A stretch of DNA of 5,705 bases from Methyloceanibacter sp. (lineage in GTDB: Bacteria > Pseudomonadota > Alphaproteobacteria > Rhizobiales > Methyloligellaceae). Both the position numbers and the translations under genes were made by a program. A model generated the notes under the pieces. The model was not told the DNA's origin, did no database searches, and saw only the letters and a list, made by a program, of their open reading frames with translations. The stretch spans positions 1-5,705 of the forward strand of contig JAENXG010000163.1 of NCBI GenBank assembly GCA_016649675.1. Direction: 5' to 3'. This document shows positions 5,617 to 5,705 of this stretch, piece by piece (position 1 is the stretch's first letter; each line of letters starts with the position of its first letter).

Positions 5617-5705
5617 TCATTCGACCGGCGTCAAGATGGGCGCACCCTTGTTCTTAATGAAGACGACGAGAAACTTCGCGGGCTCCGTTTTGCTGGCGTT
5701 GCGAC
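5617..5705 (-). CDS. C-terminus of cupin-like protein, partial
   Basis: Reading leftwards from the right edge, 28 codons stay open to TGA at 5617-5619: RNASKTEPAKFLVVFIKNKG and then APILTPVE. The pattern N-x-S-x-T-E-P-A-K-hydrophobic run-x-x-K-G-A-P is what I know from the last strand of small single-domain cupin proteins. The metal-binding histidines would lie outside the window, so neither function nor intactness can be judged. It converges on the epimerase pseudogene. Confidence 0.5.
   Translation of the reverse strand, partial: RNASKTEPAKFLVVFIKNKGAPILTPVE

Noticed and set aside
1..5705. CRISPR array, tRNA or rRNA gene, insertion sequence
   Set aside because: No regularly spaced repeats, no tRNA-like or rRNA-like conserved segments, and no transposase motifs were seen on either strand.

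Overview
This 5.7 kb window looks like chromosomal DNA of an alphaproteobacterium, most likely Bradyrhizobium or a close relative in the Nitrobacteraceae. The evidence is the high G+C coding style, the rhizobial flavour of the proteins, and near both ends a palindromic intergenic repeat (TGTCCGCTT..GCCAA..AGCAGACAT type) that I know from Bradyrhizobium/Rhodopseudomonas genomes. The genus is inferred from memory, not from a search.

Layout. Positions 1-362 hold no gene I can support, only degraded repeat copies. Positions 363-1619 (minus strand) form a probable two-gene operon: a D-3-hydroxybutyrate dehydrogenase (bdhA, read first) followed after 42 nt by an Ohr-type organic hydroperoxide reductase. 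A 157-nt divergent intergenic region with a perfect 14-bp palindrome separates bdhA from a plus-strand gene (1777-2349) for a carboxymuconolactone-decarboxylase-fold protein. Nineteen nt further on, convergent, lies the largest gene (2369-4627, minus): one unbroken reading frame that joins an N-terminal ferredoxin-reductase/AIF-type FAD/NAD(P)H oxidoreductase to a C-terminal patatin-like hydrolase of the DUF3734 type. Its base composition is visibly lower in G+C than bdhA in the lines I counted.

Beyond it are a second copy of the repeat in the same orientation (about 4783-4902), then the remains of an NAD-dependent epimerase/dehydratase gene (about 4903-5389) that lacks its 5' end and carries two compensating frameshifts, and finally the C-terminus of a minus-strand cupin-like protein that runs off the right edge.

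How the genes may fit together (inference): the intact genes all concern acyl or hydroxyacyl compounds and redox. A patatin hydrolase could release (hydroxy)acyl chains, BdhA oxidises 3-hydroxybutyrate to acetoacetate with NAD+, Ohr reduces organic and fatty-acid hydroperoxides, and the FAD module would move electrons from NAD(P)H. The FAD-patatin fusion is the most unusual item. Whether the cassette is a mobile block bounded by the repeats is open.
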